Below, piece by piece: positions 27,394 to 35,562 of a stretch of 64,000 nt of DNA. Both the position numbers and the translations under genes were made by a program. Under the pieces are notes generated by a model. That model was not told the DNA's origin. It was given only the letters and a program-made list of their open reading frames with translations, and searched no databases. The DNA lies in the NCBI RefSeq assembly GCF_001307295.1, contig NZ_CP012700.1:1429001-1493000 (forward strand), in the 5' to 3' direction. The DNA comes from Sphingopyxis macrogoltabida (lineage in GTDB: Bacteria; Pseudomonadota; Alphaproteobacteria; Sphingomonadales; Sphingomonadaceae). Position 1 is the stretch's first letter. Every line of letters starts with the position of its first letter.

Positions 27394-28344
27394 TTGGCGA
27401 TAGACGCGGGCGGAGCAGCGAACGCAGGCAGGCAAAAAAGGGGACGCGTCATTTCGGTCAAACAGGACAGCCGCCGCGACTGGTCGGACCATTATTGGTG
27501 GTCGGGCGACGGGGTGCGGCTGCATGCGCGAATCTATGCCGCGCCGCCGGGACGCGAAAATGCGCCGCCGGTCCTGTGCCTGCCGGGGCTCGCGCGCAAT
27601 GCCCGCGATTTCGAGGCGGTTGCGCCGCATGTGGCCCAGCAGCGCAGGGTGATCGTCGTCGAGTTTCGCGGCCGCGGCGAGAGTGCCTATGCCAAGGATC
27701 CGATGACCTATGTACCGCTGACCTATGTTCAGGATGTTGTCGCGCTGCTCGACGAGCTGGAAATCGAACGTGTTGCGACGATCGGCACCTCGCTCGGCGG
27801 GCTCGTCTCGATGTTGATGGCGGCAAGTCTGCCCGGGCGCCTTGTAGGGGCGGTGCTCAACGATGTCGGGCCAGAGCTCGAAACGGCCGGGCTGGAACGC
27901 ATTCGCGACTATATCGGCGTGGGCGGCAGCCAGCCGACATGGATGCATGCCGCGCGCGCCGTCGCCGAACTCAATGGCGCGGTCTATCCCGGTTATGAAA
28001 TTCACGACTGGTTGCGCCTGACCAAGCGCACCCACCGCCTGACCCCCGAAGGCCGCATCGTTACCGATTATGACAAGCAGATCGCGGCGCCGCTGCGCGT
28101 CCCGAACAGCGACGGCGGGGTTGATCTGTGGCCGGCGTATCAGGCGCTGGGCGATGTGCCGGTGCTGGTCCTGCGCGGCGAGCATTCGGATATTCTGGCC
28201 AAGCCCGCGGCCGAAAAGATGGCGGCCAGGTTGCCCCGCGCTCGCGTTGTCGAGGTGCCTGGCGTTGGCCATGCCCCGACGATGGACGAGCCCGAGGCGC
28301 GTGGGGCGATCGATGCGTGGGTCGCGGAATTGCCGGGCGCGTGA
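27394..28344 (+). CDS. Alpha/beta hydrolase (start uncertain)
   Basis: A hydrolase with HG-type oxyanion region (LCLPGLARNARDFEAVAPHV), FRGRGES, nucleophile elbow GTSLGGLVS and catalytic His in VPGVGHAPTMDEP. Related to 3-oxoadipate enol-lactonase-like and haloalkane-type hydrolases; substrate unknown. No ATG is available: TTG 27394 is used here, TTG 27250 overlaps astD, and ATT 27451 is preceded 8 bases away by AAAAAGGGG and begins at the conserved ISVKQD, so it may be the real start. The stop overlaps the next start (GTGA). Confidence 0.8.
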   Translation: MAIDAGGAANAGRQKRGRVISVKQDSRRDWSDHYWWSGDGVRLHARIYAAPPGRENAPPVLCLPGLARNARDFEAVAPHVAQQRRVIVVEFRGRGESAYAKDPMTYVPLTYVQDVVALLDELEIERVATIGTSLGGLVSMLMAASLPGRLVGAVLNDVGPELETAGLERIRDYIGVGGSQPTWMHAARAVAELNGAVYPGYEIHDWLRLTKRTHRLTPEGRIVTDYDKQIAAPLRVPNSDGGVDLWPAYQALGDVPVLVLRGEHSDILAKPAAEKMAARLPRARVVEVPGVGHAPTMDEPEARGAIDAWVAELPGA

Positions 28345-29486
28345 CGTCCCCCGTTCCCCCGGCGCGGCTACTGCATCTCCATTCGAGCTTCTCGCTGGGC
28401 GGCAAGGAGGCGCGCGCCGTGCGGCTGATGAACCTGATGGGGCCGCGCGCCAGCCACGTCATCCTGTCGGCGGTTCCCGACGCGCTCGGCGCGCAGGGCG
28501 CGATCGATCCGGGCATCGACGCCCGCTTTCCCGCCGATGCGCCGCCGCTGCACGGCAAGCCGGGACCGGCACGCTACCGCGATCTTGCGCGGTACATGCA
28601 GCAGTTCGATCTCGTCCTCAGCTATAATTGGGGGTCGATGGACGGGGTGATGGCGCATCGGATTTTCGCGCCCTTTCGCGCGCTGCCGCCGCTGATCCAT
28701 CACGAGGACGGGTTCAACGAGGACGAGAGCGTCCGGCGTAACTGGAAACGCAATGCGTTCCGGCGGCTCGCACTGCCGACCGCCGAGGCGCTGGTCGTGC
28801 CGTCGACGGTGCTCGAACGCATCGCCGCAGATGAATGGGGGGCAGGACGCCGTACCCGGCTGATCCGCAACGGGATCGACGTTGCCGCCTACGCTCGCGG
28901 TCCCGATCTCCCGATCGCTGGCTTGGATCGCCGCGACGGCGAAGTGGTGATCGGCACCGTCGCCGGACTGCGCAAGGTCAAGGATCTGCCGCGCCTCGTG
29001 CGGGCGGTGGCGACCTTGCCGCAGAATGTGCGGCTGGTGATCGTCGGCGAGGGGCCCGAGCGCGATGCGATTGCCGCCGAAGCGGCGGCGTCCGGCATCG
29101 CGGATCGTCTCGTGATGCCGGGTTTCATGCGCGAGCCGGCGCGCTGGATCGGCCATTTCGACCTGCTCGCTTTGTCGTCGCGCAGCGAACAGGCGCCGAT
29201 CGCGGTGATCGAGGCGATAGCGGCGGGCCTGCCCGTCGTCAGCCCCGACGTCGGCGATGTCGCAGCGATGGTGAGCGAAGAAAACCGGCGCTTCGTTGCT
29301 GGCGACGAAGATGGTTTTCGAGAGGGCTTGGCGGAACTGGTGCGCGACGCGACGCTGCGGGCGCGGGTCGGTACCGCGAACCGGCGCGTGGCGACCGAAT
29401 GCTTCGACGAATCAACCATGGTCGCCGCCTATGAAAATCTCTATGGTCAGGCACTTGCAGGACGCCGCCTGTTCACCGGGAAGTGA
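28341..29486 (+). CDS. Glycosyltransferase, GT4 family
   Basis: A 381-residue GT-B protein with a glycine-rich N-terminal loop (SSFSLGGKEARAVRLM) and a C-terminal domain carrying the retaining-GT4 EX7E motif (SEQAPIAVIEAIAAGLPVVSPDVGD). It transfers a sugar from a nucleotide-sugar donor to an envelope glycan or lipid; acceptor unknown. The GTG start at 28341 overlaps the hydrolase stop by four bases, so both genes are co-translated. There is no wider polysaccharide cluster around it. Confidence 0.86.
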   Translation: MTSPVPPARLLHLHSSFSLGGKEARAVRLMNLMGPRASHVILSAVPDALGAQGAIDPGIDARFPADAPPLHGKPGPARYRDLARYMQQFDLVLSYNWGSMDGVMAHRIFAPFRALPPLIHHEDGFNEDESVRRNWKRNAFRRLALPTAEALVVPSTVLERIAADEWGAGRRTRLIRNGIDVAAYARGPDLPIAGLDRRDGEVVIGTVAGLRKVKDLPRLVRAVATLPQNVRLVIVGEGPERDAIAAEAAASGIADRLVMPGFMREPARWIGHFDLLALSSRSEQAPIAVIEAIAAGLPVVSPDVGDVAAMVSEENRRFVAGDEDGFREGLAELVRDATLRARVGTANRRVATECFDESTMVAAYENLYGQALAGRRLFTGK

Positions 29487-29585
29487 AGCGGCGCGCCATT
29501 GACTTTCATCGCCGGTTTCCGCTTACGGAAGCCGCATCGGGGCCCCGCCGGTACCAGCAAGCGGGCGGAGAGAAAGAGGTTTAAC

Positions 29586-30989
29586 GTGTTCAAAGGTTTG
29601 AAGCCCATCATGTACGGCGGCCGCGAAGTCTGGCCGTTGGTCGAGGGCGGCAAGGGCGTGTCGGCAACCAACCATATGTCGAGCGGCGCGTGGGCGGCGG
29701 CGGGCGGTATCGGTACCGTCTCGGCGGTCAACGCCGACAGTTATGACGCCGAGGGCAAGATCATTCCGCAAATCTATCGCGCGCTGACCCGCCGCGAGCG
29801 CCACGAGGAATTGATCCAATATGCGATCGACGGCGCGGTCGAGCAGGTCAAGCGCGCCTATGACATCGCGAGCGGCAAGGGCGCGATCAACATCAACGTC
29901 CTGTGGGAAATGGGCGGCGCGCAGCAGGTGCTCGAAGGCGTGCTCGAAAAGACGAAGGGCTTGGTCACCGGCGTCACCTGCGGCGCGGGCATGCCGTACA
30001 AGCTCAGCGAGATCGCGGCGCGGCACAACGTCAATTACCTGCCGATCATCTCGTCGGGCCGCGCCTTCCGCGCGCTTTGGAAGCGCGCCTATCATAAGGT
30101 GTCCGAGCTGATGGGCGCGGTGGTCTATGAAGACCCTTGGCTGGCCGGCGGCCACAACGGCCTCTCGAACGCCGAGGACCCGCTGGTTCCGGAGGATCCC
30201 TATCCGCGCGTCAAGGCGCTGCGCGACGTAATGCGTGCCGAGGGCATTGCGGACGATGTGCCGATCGTGATGGCGGGCGGCGTCTGGTATCTGCGCGACT
30301 GGGAGCATTGGATTGGCAATCCCGAACTCGGCCAGATCGCGTTCCAATACGGCACCCGCCCGCTGCTGACCGAGGAAAGCCCGATCCCGCAGCAGTGGAA
30401 GGACCGCCTGCGGACGCTCGACGACGGCGATGTGCTGCTCCATCGTTTCTCACCGACGGGTTTCTATTCGAGCGCGGTGCGCAATCCGTTCCTTCGCGAT
30501 CTCGAAGCGCGTTCGGAGCGCCAGATCCCCTATTCGAAGCAGCAAGCGGGCGATCATATCGTCCAGCTCGACGTCGGGGTGAAGGGCAAGAATTTCTGGG
30601 TAACCCCGCATGACCGGGCAAGGGCGCGCGACTGGTTCGCCGAAGGCTATACCGAGGCGCTGAAGACCCCGGACAACACCGTGGTGTTCGTGACGGAGAA
30701 CGACAAGGGCGTCATCCGCAAGGATCAGGCCGACTGCATGGGATGCCTGTCGCATTGCGGCTTTTCGGCATGGAAGGACCATGACGATTATTCGACCGGC
30801 TACCTCGCCGATCCGCGCAGCTTCTGCATCCAGAAAACGCTGCAGGACATCGCGCACGGCGGCGACACCGAACAGAATCTGATGTTCGCGGGCCACGCCG
30901 CGTTCAATTTCAAGACCGATCCCTTTTATTCGAACAACTTCACCCCGACGGTGAAGCAGCTCGTCGACCGGATTTTGACGGGGGATTAA
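29586..30989 (+). CDS. Nitronate monooxygenase family protein (FMN TIM-barrel)
   Basis: A 467-residue protein of the nitronate monooxygenase / 2-nitropropane dioxygenase-like family (SATNHMSSGAWAAAGGIGTVSAVN at the N-terminus, GVTCGAGMPYKL, PIVMAGGVWYLRDW, then CMGCLSHCGFSAW). The CxxC-rich C-terminal part suggests a bound metal or cluster, which is unusual for small nitronate monooxygenases and marks a longer subfamily. GTG 29586 is chosen because AAAGAGG lies six bases upstream; a TTG 87 bp earlier lacks a ribosome binding site. Confidence 0.8.
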   Translation: MFKGLKPIMYGGREVWPLVEGGKGVSATNHMSSGAWAAAGGIGTVSAVNADSYDAEGKIIPQIYRALTRRERHEELIQYAIDGAVEQVKRAYDIASGKGAININVLWEMGGAQQVLEGVLEKTKGLVTGVTCGAGMPYKLSEIAARHNVNYLPIISSGRAFRALWKRAYHKVSELMGAVVYEDPWLAGGHNGLSNAEDPLVPEDPYPRVKALRDVMRAEGIADDVPIVMAGGVWYLRDWEHWIGNPELGQIAFQYGTRPLLTEESPIPQQWKDRLRTLDDGDVLLHRFSPTGFYSSAVRNPFLRDLEARSERQIPYSKQQAGDHIVQLDVGVKGKNFWVTPHDRARARDWFAEGYTEALKTPDNTVVFVTENDKGVIRKDQADCMGCLSHCGFSAWKDHDDYSTGYLADPRSFCIQKTLQDIAHGGDTEQNLMFAGHAAFNFKTDPFYSNNFTPTVKQLVDRILTGD

Positions 30990-30996
30990 AGCACTC

Positions 30997-31028
30997 CGTC
31001 ATTGCGAGCGTAGCGAAGCAATCCAGAG
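30997..31028. repeat. Palindromic repeat, GTCATTGCGAGCG type (forward copy left of GIY-YIG)
   Basis: CGTCATTGCGAGCGTAGCGA continuing AGCAATCCAGAG ends a few bases before the ATG of the second GIY-YIG gene. The inverted copy lies just after that gene. Confidence 0.85.
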
Positions 31029-31033
31029 CGGCC

Positions 31034-31336
31034 ATGCGCGAACGTCTGCCAGCAGTCTATATGGTCGCAAACAAGCGCAACGGTACGATCTACACCGGTG
31101 TTACCTCCAATCTGGTGCAGCGCGTATGGCAGCATCGCGAGGGGCTGGGCGGTTTCTCGAAGCGCCATGATTGTAACACGCTGGTGTGGTTCGAGATTCA
31201 TGGAACCATGGAAACGGCGATTGCGCGCGAAAAGCAGATCAAAGCGGGCAGCCGAGCGAAGAAGCTTGCGCTGATCGAGGCGGAGAATCCGCTGTGGCGG
31301 GATTTGTGGCCCGATATTCTCAACGGAAGCGAGTAA
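31034..31336 (+). CDS. Small GIY-YIG nuclease-domain protein (boxed by inverted repeats)
   Basis: A 100-residue single-domain GIY-YIG protein: AVYMVANKRNGTIYTGVTSNLVQRVWQHREG carries the core (YMV...YTG variant of GIY-YIG), followed by catalytic-type glutamate in AIAREKQIKAGSRAKKL. It differs clearly from the copy at 21386-21676. The ATG is 5 bp after one palindrome and the stop is 2 bp before the inverted copy, so repeats and gene form a compact module of about 430 bp between the nitronate monooxygenase and a hydroxyacid dehydrogenase. Confidence 0.86.
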   Translation: MRERLPAVYMVANKRNGTIYTGVTSNLVQRVWQHREGLGGFSKRHDCNTLVWFEIHGTMETAIAREKQIKAGSRAKKLALIEAENPLWRDLWPDILNGSE

Positions 31337-31338
31337 CA

Positions 31339-31424
31339 CTCTGGATTGCTTCGCTTCGCTCGCAATGACGAAGAATTATCAGGCTTCGTCATTGCGAGGA
31401 GCGTAGCGACGAAGCAATCCAGAG
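31339..31424. repeat. Two palindromic repeats, GTCATTGCGAGG type, right of GIY-YIG
   Basis: An inverted copy at 31339-31370 (CTCTGGATTGCTTCGCTTCG, ending CAATGACG) and a forward copy at 31387-31424 (CGTCATTGCGAGGAGCGTAG, ending AATCCAGAG). Together with 30997-31028 they box the GIY-YIG gene. Confidence 0.85.
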
Positions 31425-31449
31425 TGACCTTGCGCCGCGCCGTGAGGCT

Positions 31450-32448
31450 CTAAACCCACCCCTCCAGCACCTGATCGGGTGGGCGGTGGCCGTCGCACCA
31501 GGCGCGGATGTTGGCGATGACCTTTTCGCCCGATGCCTCGCGACCCTCGATCGTCGCCGAGCCGAGGTGCGGGAGCAGCACGACATTGTCGAGCGCGAGC
31601 AGCGCGGGGTCGACCGCCGGTTCGTGCGTATAGACGTCGAGCCCGGCGCCGGCGATGCGGCCGGCCTGGAGCGCCGCGACCAGCGCCTTTTCGTCGACGA
31701 TCTCGCCGCGCGCGGTGTTGATGAGGTAAGCGGTCGGCTTCATCGCCGCGATCCGCTTCGCGCTCACCAGTTCGTGGGTTTCGCTGGTGTGCGGGCAGTG
31801 GATGGTCAGGATGTCGCTGATCCGCAGCAGCGTGTCGATGCTCGCGTGATAGCTCGCGCCCAGTTCTTCCTCGATCGCCTCGGGCAGGCGTTTGCGGTTG
31901 TGATAATGGATCGACAGACCGAAAGCGCGGGCGCGGCGCGCCACCGCCAGGCCGATGCGCCCCATGCCGACGATGCCGAGCAGCTTGCCGCCGACGCGGT
32001 GGCCTAGCATCGTGCTCGGCGCCCAGCCCTCCCATTTGCCCGAGCGCATCAGCTTTTCGCCCTCGGCAAGGCGGCGCGGGACCGACAGGATCAGCGCCAT
32101 CGTCATGTCGGCGGTATCTTCGGTGAACACGCCGGGGGTGTTCGACACCATGATGCCCTTGGCGCGCGCCGCGGCGAGGTCGATATGGTCGACTCCGGCG
32201 CCGAAATTGGCGATGAGCTTCAGCCGGTCGCCCGCCGCCGCGATAATCTCCGCATCGATCTTGTCGGTCACCGTCGGCACGAAGACATCGCAATTGGCGA
32301 CAGCGGCCTTCAGTTGCTCGATCGAAAAGGCCTCGTCATGCGCGGACAGCGCGACGTCGAACAATTCGGCCATGCGCCCTTCGACATGGGGCATCAACTG
32401 GCGGGTGACGATGACGCGCGGGCGTTTCGGGCGGGATGAATCGGTCAT
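31450..32448 (-). CDS. D-isomer specific 2-hydroxyacid dehydrogenase (glyoxylate/hydroxypyruvate reductase-like)
   Basis: A 332-residue NAD(P)-dependent dehydrogenase. The dinucleotide site is GIVGMGRIGLAVARRA and the catalytic Arg, Glu and His are in NTARGEIVDEKAL, LDVYTHEP and LLPHLGSAT. The length and pattern best fit glyoxylate reductase / D-glycerate dehydrogenase. ATG 32448 is chosen over an upstream frame without family similarity. Monocistronic, with the repeat cluster downstream. Confidence 0.88.
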   Translation of the reverse strand: MTDSSRPKRPRVIVTRQLMPHVEGRMAELFDVALSAHDEAFSIEQLKAAVANCDVFVPTVTDKIDAEIIAAAGDRLKLIANFGAGVDHIDLAAARAKGIMVSNTPGVFTEDTADMTMALILSVPRRLAEGEKLMRSGKWEGWAPSTMLGHRVGGKLLGIVGMGRIGLAVARRARAFGLSIHYHNRKRLPEAIEEELGASYHASIDTLLRISDILTIHCPHTSETHELVSAKRIAAMKPTAYLINTARGEIVDEKALVAALQAGRIAGAGLDVYTHEPAVDPALLALDNVVLLPHLGSATIEGREASGEKVIANIRAWCDGHRPPDQVLEGWV

Positions 32449-32574
32449 GGGCGCCGATAGAGCGCGCCGACGCGCGGGGGTCAAGGGGCAGGAAACGGGC
32501 CGATGTTGTGGAGATCGTTCGTTGCAGTGCAGCGACCGGTTGAAAAGACCCGCCGATTTTGACAAGGCTGACGC

Positions 32575-33033
32575 ATGACCAGCCGCCGCTTAGCCGTAAT
32601 TCTGCTGTCGCTTGCCGTCGTGGGACCGGCGAGCGCGCAATCCGACCCGCAGCTTCCCTATTGGGCATCGATCAGCGTCGACGAGGCGCGGATGCGCAAG
32701 GGGCCGTCGCCCGACGTGCCGGTCATCTGGGAATATCGGCGCAAGGATTTGCCGGTAAAGGTCGTCGCGCGCTTCGAAAACTGGCGGAAGATCGAAGACC
32801 CCGACGGCACGCAGGGCTGGATGGCGGCGCGGCTGCTCAGCCGGACGCGCACCGCGATCGTCATCGAAGAAATCCGTCCGCTGCGCGAGGCGGCAAGCCT
32901 GTCGTCGGCGATCGCCTATCGCGCCGAACCCGGCGTCGTCGGCAAGATCACCGATTGCGCGAACGGCTGGTGCCTGTTCGACGTCAGGGGCCGGCGCGGC
33001 TGGATCCAGACCGACCATATCTGGGGCGACTGA
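32575..33033 (+). CDS. Exported SH3-like domain protein
   Basis: A 152-residue protein with signal peptide MTSRRLAVILLSLAVVGPASAQ, then bacterial SH3-type repeats (ISVDEARMRKGPSPDVPVIWEYRRKDLPVKVV, WRKIEDPDGTQGWMAARLL, and a second copy ending CLFDVRGRRGWIQTDHIWG). Such periplasmic proteins often bind cell wall or partner proteins. No catalytic domain is present. Confidence 0.85.
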   Translation: MTSRRLAVILLSLAVVGPASAQSDPQLPYWASISVDEARMRKGPSPDVPVIWEYRRKDLPVKVVARFENWRKIEDPDGTQGWMAARLLSRTRTAIVIEEIRPLREAASLSSAIAYRAEPGVVGKITDCANGWCLFDVRGRRGWIQTDHIWGD

Positions 33034-33055
33034 CGCCCCGGATATGGGCAGATGA

Positions 33056-33451
33056 CTATTTCGCCTTGGGGGTGACTGTTACGACAGTCCCGTCGTCGGC
33101 GGTCGCGATGAAGCTGCCGTCGGCCCCGGGCTTCGAGACCGCCCAGCACATGCCCATTTCGTCGCCTTCGGGATCGAAGCAGTCCTTGCCGTCGCGGGTC
33201 GCATATTGGCCCTTCGCCTGCTTGCCCTTGGCGTCTGTGTCGACATAGGTGCCGTCGGCGTTGATCGTCGTGGTCGCCATCGTGCCATCGGCCATTTTCA
33301 CGTCGTACGTCCCCGGCGGCGTTCCCGAGTCGGCGGCAGGTGCAGGCGCGGCCTCGGCGGCCGGCTCGGCGGCAACTTCCTTTGTCTCTTCAGCCTTTTG
33401 CGAACAGGCCGACAGCGCCGCGCATGCGGCAAGCAGAATCAGCTTTTTCAT
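33056..33451 (-). CDS. Small lipoprotein of unknown function
   Basis: A 131-residue protein with a lipoprotein signal (MKKLILLAACAALSAC, Cys16), an Ala/Pro/Glu-rich linker (about 20-45) and a compact C-terminal domain (PGTYDVKMADGTMATTTINADGTYVDTD... GKDCFDPEGDEMGMCW) with two conserved-looking cysteines. No family is recognised with confidence. The RcnB-like gene lies upstream on the same strand but a terminator separates them. Confidence 0.75.
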   Translation of the reverse strand: MKKLILLAACAALSACSQKAEETKEVAAEPAAEAAPAPAADSGTPPGTYDVKMADGTMATTTINADGTYVDTDAKGKQAKGQYATRDGKDCFDPEGDEMGMCWAVSKPGADGSFIATADDGTVVTVTPKAK

Positions 33452-33526
33452 GTCCTTCTCTCCCCCTCTGTGGAGCACGAAGGCTATGCCTTTCGTGAGG
33501 GAGCGGCAACGACAATCGCCATAACG

Positions 33527-33554
33527 AAAAGGGCCGATGGTTGCCCATCGACCC
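33527..33554 (-). terminator. Intrinsic terminator after the RcnB-like gene
   Basis: Minus strand: GGGTCGATGG GCAA CCATCGGCCC stem-loop (one T-G pair) followed by TTTT, just downstream of the RcnB-like stop at 33582. Confidence 0.75.
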
Positions 33555-33581
33555 TCGTCGGGATTCCAGCGATAGTATCGC

Positions 33582-34046
33582 TCAGCGCCAGCGGAAATGG
33601 TTGCGATAGACCCGGATCACCTTGCCGCTGCGAACATTGACTAGCAGCAGGTCGTTGTAATGACGCACATAGGTCAGGTTGCGGTTCGCGCGCGGCACGC
33701 CCCAGCGGCTGTCCCAGGCGGGACGATAGGCCGGCGCATAATAGCTCGACCGCAACGTCGACCCGACGCGGAACGACTGGTAGCGGAACGGAGCGCGATA
33801 ATTCTGGTATCGCGCGTCGCGGCGCCAGTCGCGCTGGCTCTCGCGCAAATCCTTGCGTGCGTCGCGCACATCGTGGCGGGCATCGCGAACGTCGCCGCGG
33901 TCGCCGTAACGCTGAGCGTGGCGGAGATCGCGCTTTTCTTCGCGCAATTCCTTGCGGTCGTTGCGGATTTCACGGGTCTGGGCCTGCGCCATCGCCGGGA
34001 CCATCATCGCGGCGATCAGGCCGGCGGTGAGAAATTTGCTCTTCAT
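33582..34046 (-). CDS. RcnB-like periplasmic protein
   Basis: A 154-residue protein with signal peptide MKSKFLTAGLIAAMMVPAMAQA, a highly charged Arg/Asp-rich helical region (about 24-70), and a C-terminal RcnB-type ending (YNDLLLVNVRSGKVIRVYRNHFRW). RcnB in E. coli is a periplasmic factor linked to nickel/cobalt efflux; no rcnA is seen here, so the metal role is only by family. Confidence 0.8.
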   Translation of the reverse strand: MKSKFLTAGLIAAMMVPAMAQAQTREIRNDRKELREEKRDLRHAQRYGDRGDVRDARHDVRDARKDLRESQRDWRRDARYQNYRAPFRYQSFRVGSTLRSSYYAPAYRPAWDSRWGVPRANRNLTYVRHYNDLLLVNVRSGKVIRVYRNHFRWR

Positions 34047-34217
34047 GGTGCCATTCCTTTCAGTCGGTCAGGGGGGAGGGATCTGCCCGATGACAAGGAT
34101 GGAATAGGCGCGCCCGTTTGAACCGAACCGGAATGCCGCGTTTATTTTCAGGTCATTAGTGTCGCAAAATGTCGCGAACCCCGGCCGGCCGTACGACAGG
34201 CCGGGGCATGCCGACGA

Positions 34218-35405
34218 TCAGACGATTTCGATCGCCACCGCGGTCGCTTCGCCGCCGCCGATGCAGAGGCTGGCGATGCCGCGCTTCTTGCCGTGACGCT
34301 GCAGCGCCGCGATCAGCGTGGTGATGATGCGCGTGCCGCTGGCGCCGATCGGGTGGCCGAGCGCGGTCGCGCCGCCATGGACGTTGATCTTGTCGTGCGG
34401 GATGCCGAGGTCGTGCATCGCGAACATCGCGACGCAGGCAAAGGCTTCGTTGACCTCGAAGAGTTCGACGTCGCCGATCGTCCAGCCGGCCTTGGCGAGC
34501 ACCTTGTTGATCGCGCCGACGGGCGCGATGGTGAAATCCTTGGGTTCCTGCGCGTGCGCGGCGTGCGCGACGAGCCGCGCCACCGGCTTCGCGCCCTTGG
34601 CTTCGGCAACCGACTGGCGCGCCAGCACCACGGCGGCGGCGCCGTCGGAGATCGACGAGCTGGTCGCCGCGGTAATCGTACCGTCCTTGGCAAAGGCGGG
34701 CTTCAGCGTCGGGATCTTGTCGGGCATGCCCTTGCCGGGCGCTTCGTCGGTGTCGACGACGACATCGCCCTTGCGGCCCGAAATAGTGACGGGTGCGATT
34801 TCATTGGCGAAGGCGCCATCGGCAATCGCGGCCTTGGCGCGATTGAGCGACTCGATCGAATAATCGTCCTGCGCCTGACGGCTGAGCTGATAGGCGTCGG
34901 CGGTGTCCTGCGCGAAAGTGCCCATCGCGCGCCCGGCTTCATAGGCATCCTCGAGCCCGTCGAGGAACATATGGTCATAGGCGGTGTCGTGGCCGATGCG
35001 GGCGCCCGAACGGTGCTTCTTGAGCAGGTAGGGCGCATTGGTCATCGATTCCATGCCGCCCGCGACGACGACGTCGACGCTGCCTGCGGCGAGCGCTTCG
35101 GCGCCCATGATGACGGTCTGCATGCCCGAACCGCAGACCTTGTTCACGGTCGTCGCCTGCACCGACTTGGGCAGGCCGGCCTTGATCGCGGCCTGCCGCG
35201 CCGGTGCCTGGCCAAGACCGGCAGGAAGCACGCAGCCCATATAGATGCGCTCGATGTCGTCGCCCGACACGCCCGCGCGCTCGACCGCCGCCTTGACCGC
35301 GGTCGCACCGAGATCGGTCGCGCTCGCGTCCGACAGGCTGCCCTGCATGCTGCCCATCGGAGTGCGGGCATAGGAGAGGAAGACGACGGGATCGGTGGCG
35401 GTCAT
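34218..35405 (-). CDS. Acetyl-CoA C-acyltransferase (thiolase)
   Basis: A 395-residue thiolase. The active-site cysteine is in TTVNKVCGSGMQTVIMGAEAL, the catalytic His in GATALGHPIGASGTR and the second Cys in SLCIGGGEA. It either condenses two acetyl-CoA to acetoacetyl-CoA (polyhydroxyalkanoate or mevalonate input) or acts in beta-oxidation; sequence alone does not decide. ATG 35405 matches the family start. It is divergent from the coniferyl aldehyde dehydrogenase. Confidence 0.93.
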   Translation of the reverse strand: MTATDPVVFLSYARTPMGSMQGSLSDASATDLGATAVKAAVERAGVSGDDIERIYMGCVLPAGLGQAPARQAAIKAGLPKSVQATTVNKVCGSGMQTVIMGAEALAAGSVDVVVAGGMESMTNAPYLLKKHRSGARIGHDTAYDHMFLDGLEDAYEAGRAMGTFAQDTADAYQLSRQAQDDYSIESLNRAKAAIADGAFANEIAPVTISGRKGDVVVDTDEAPGKGMPDKIPTLKPAFAKDGTITAATSSSISDGAAAVVLARQSVAEAKGAKPVARLVAHAAHAQEPKDFTIAPVGAINKVLAKAGWTIGDVELFEVNEAFACVAMFAMHDLGIPHDKINVHGGATALGHPIGASGTRIITTLIAALQRHGKKRGIASLCIGGGEATAVAIEIV

Positions 35406-35562
35406 GGGACAAGACTCCGTAAGGGAAAGATACGTCGGCGCGTCGCTTAGCGGAAATGCTGCACGTGCGAAAGGGGCGGGAAGGAGATGGGGAGCCGGTT
35501 TCATCTTGCAACCCGCCGCGCAGCGTGATCAAACGCAGCGAACAGATATGGGGAGACGGGTC

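Noticed and set aside
27328..28272. Upstream extension of the astD frame to 28272
   Set aside because: Antisense to the hydrolase; astD family similarity starts only at ATG 27327.
10930..31424. CRISPR array formed by the recurring GTCATCCC and GTCATTGCGA repeats
   Set aside because: They are dispersed single palindromes in separate intergenic gaps, not regularly spaced, with no cas genes.
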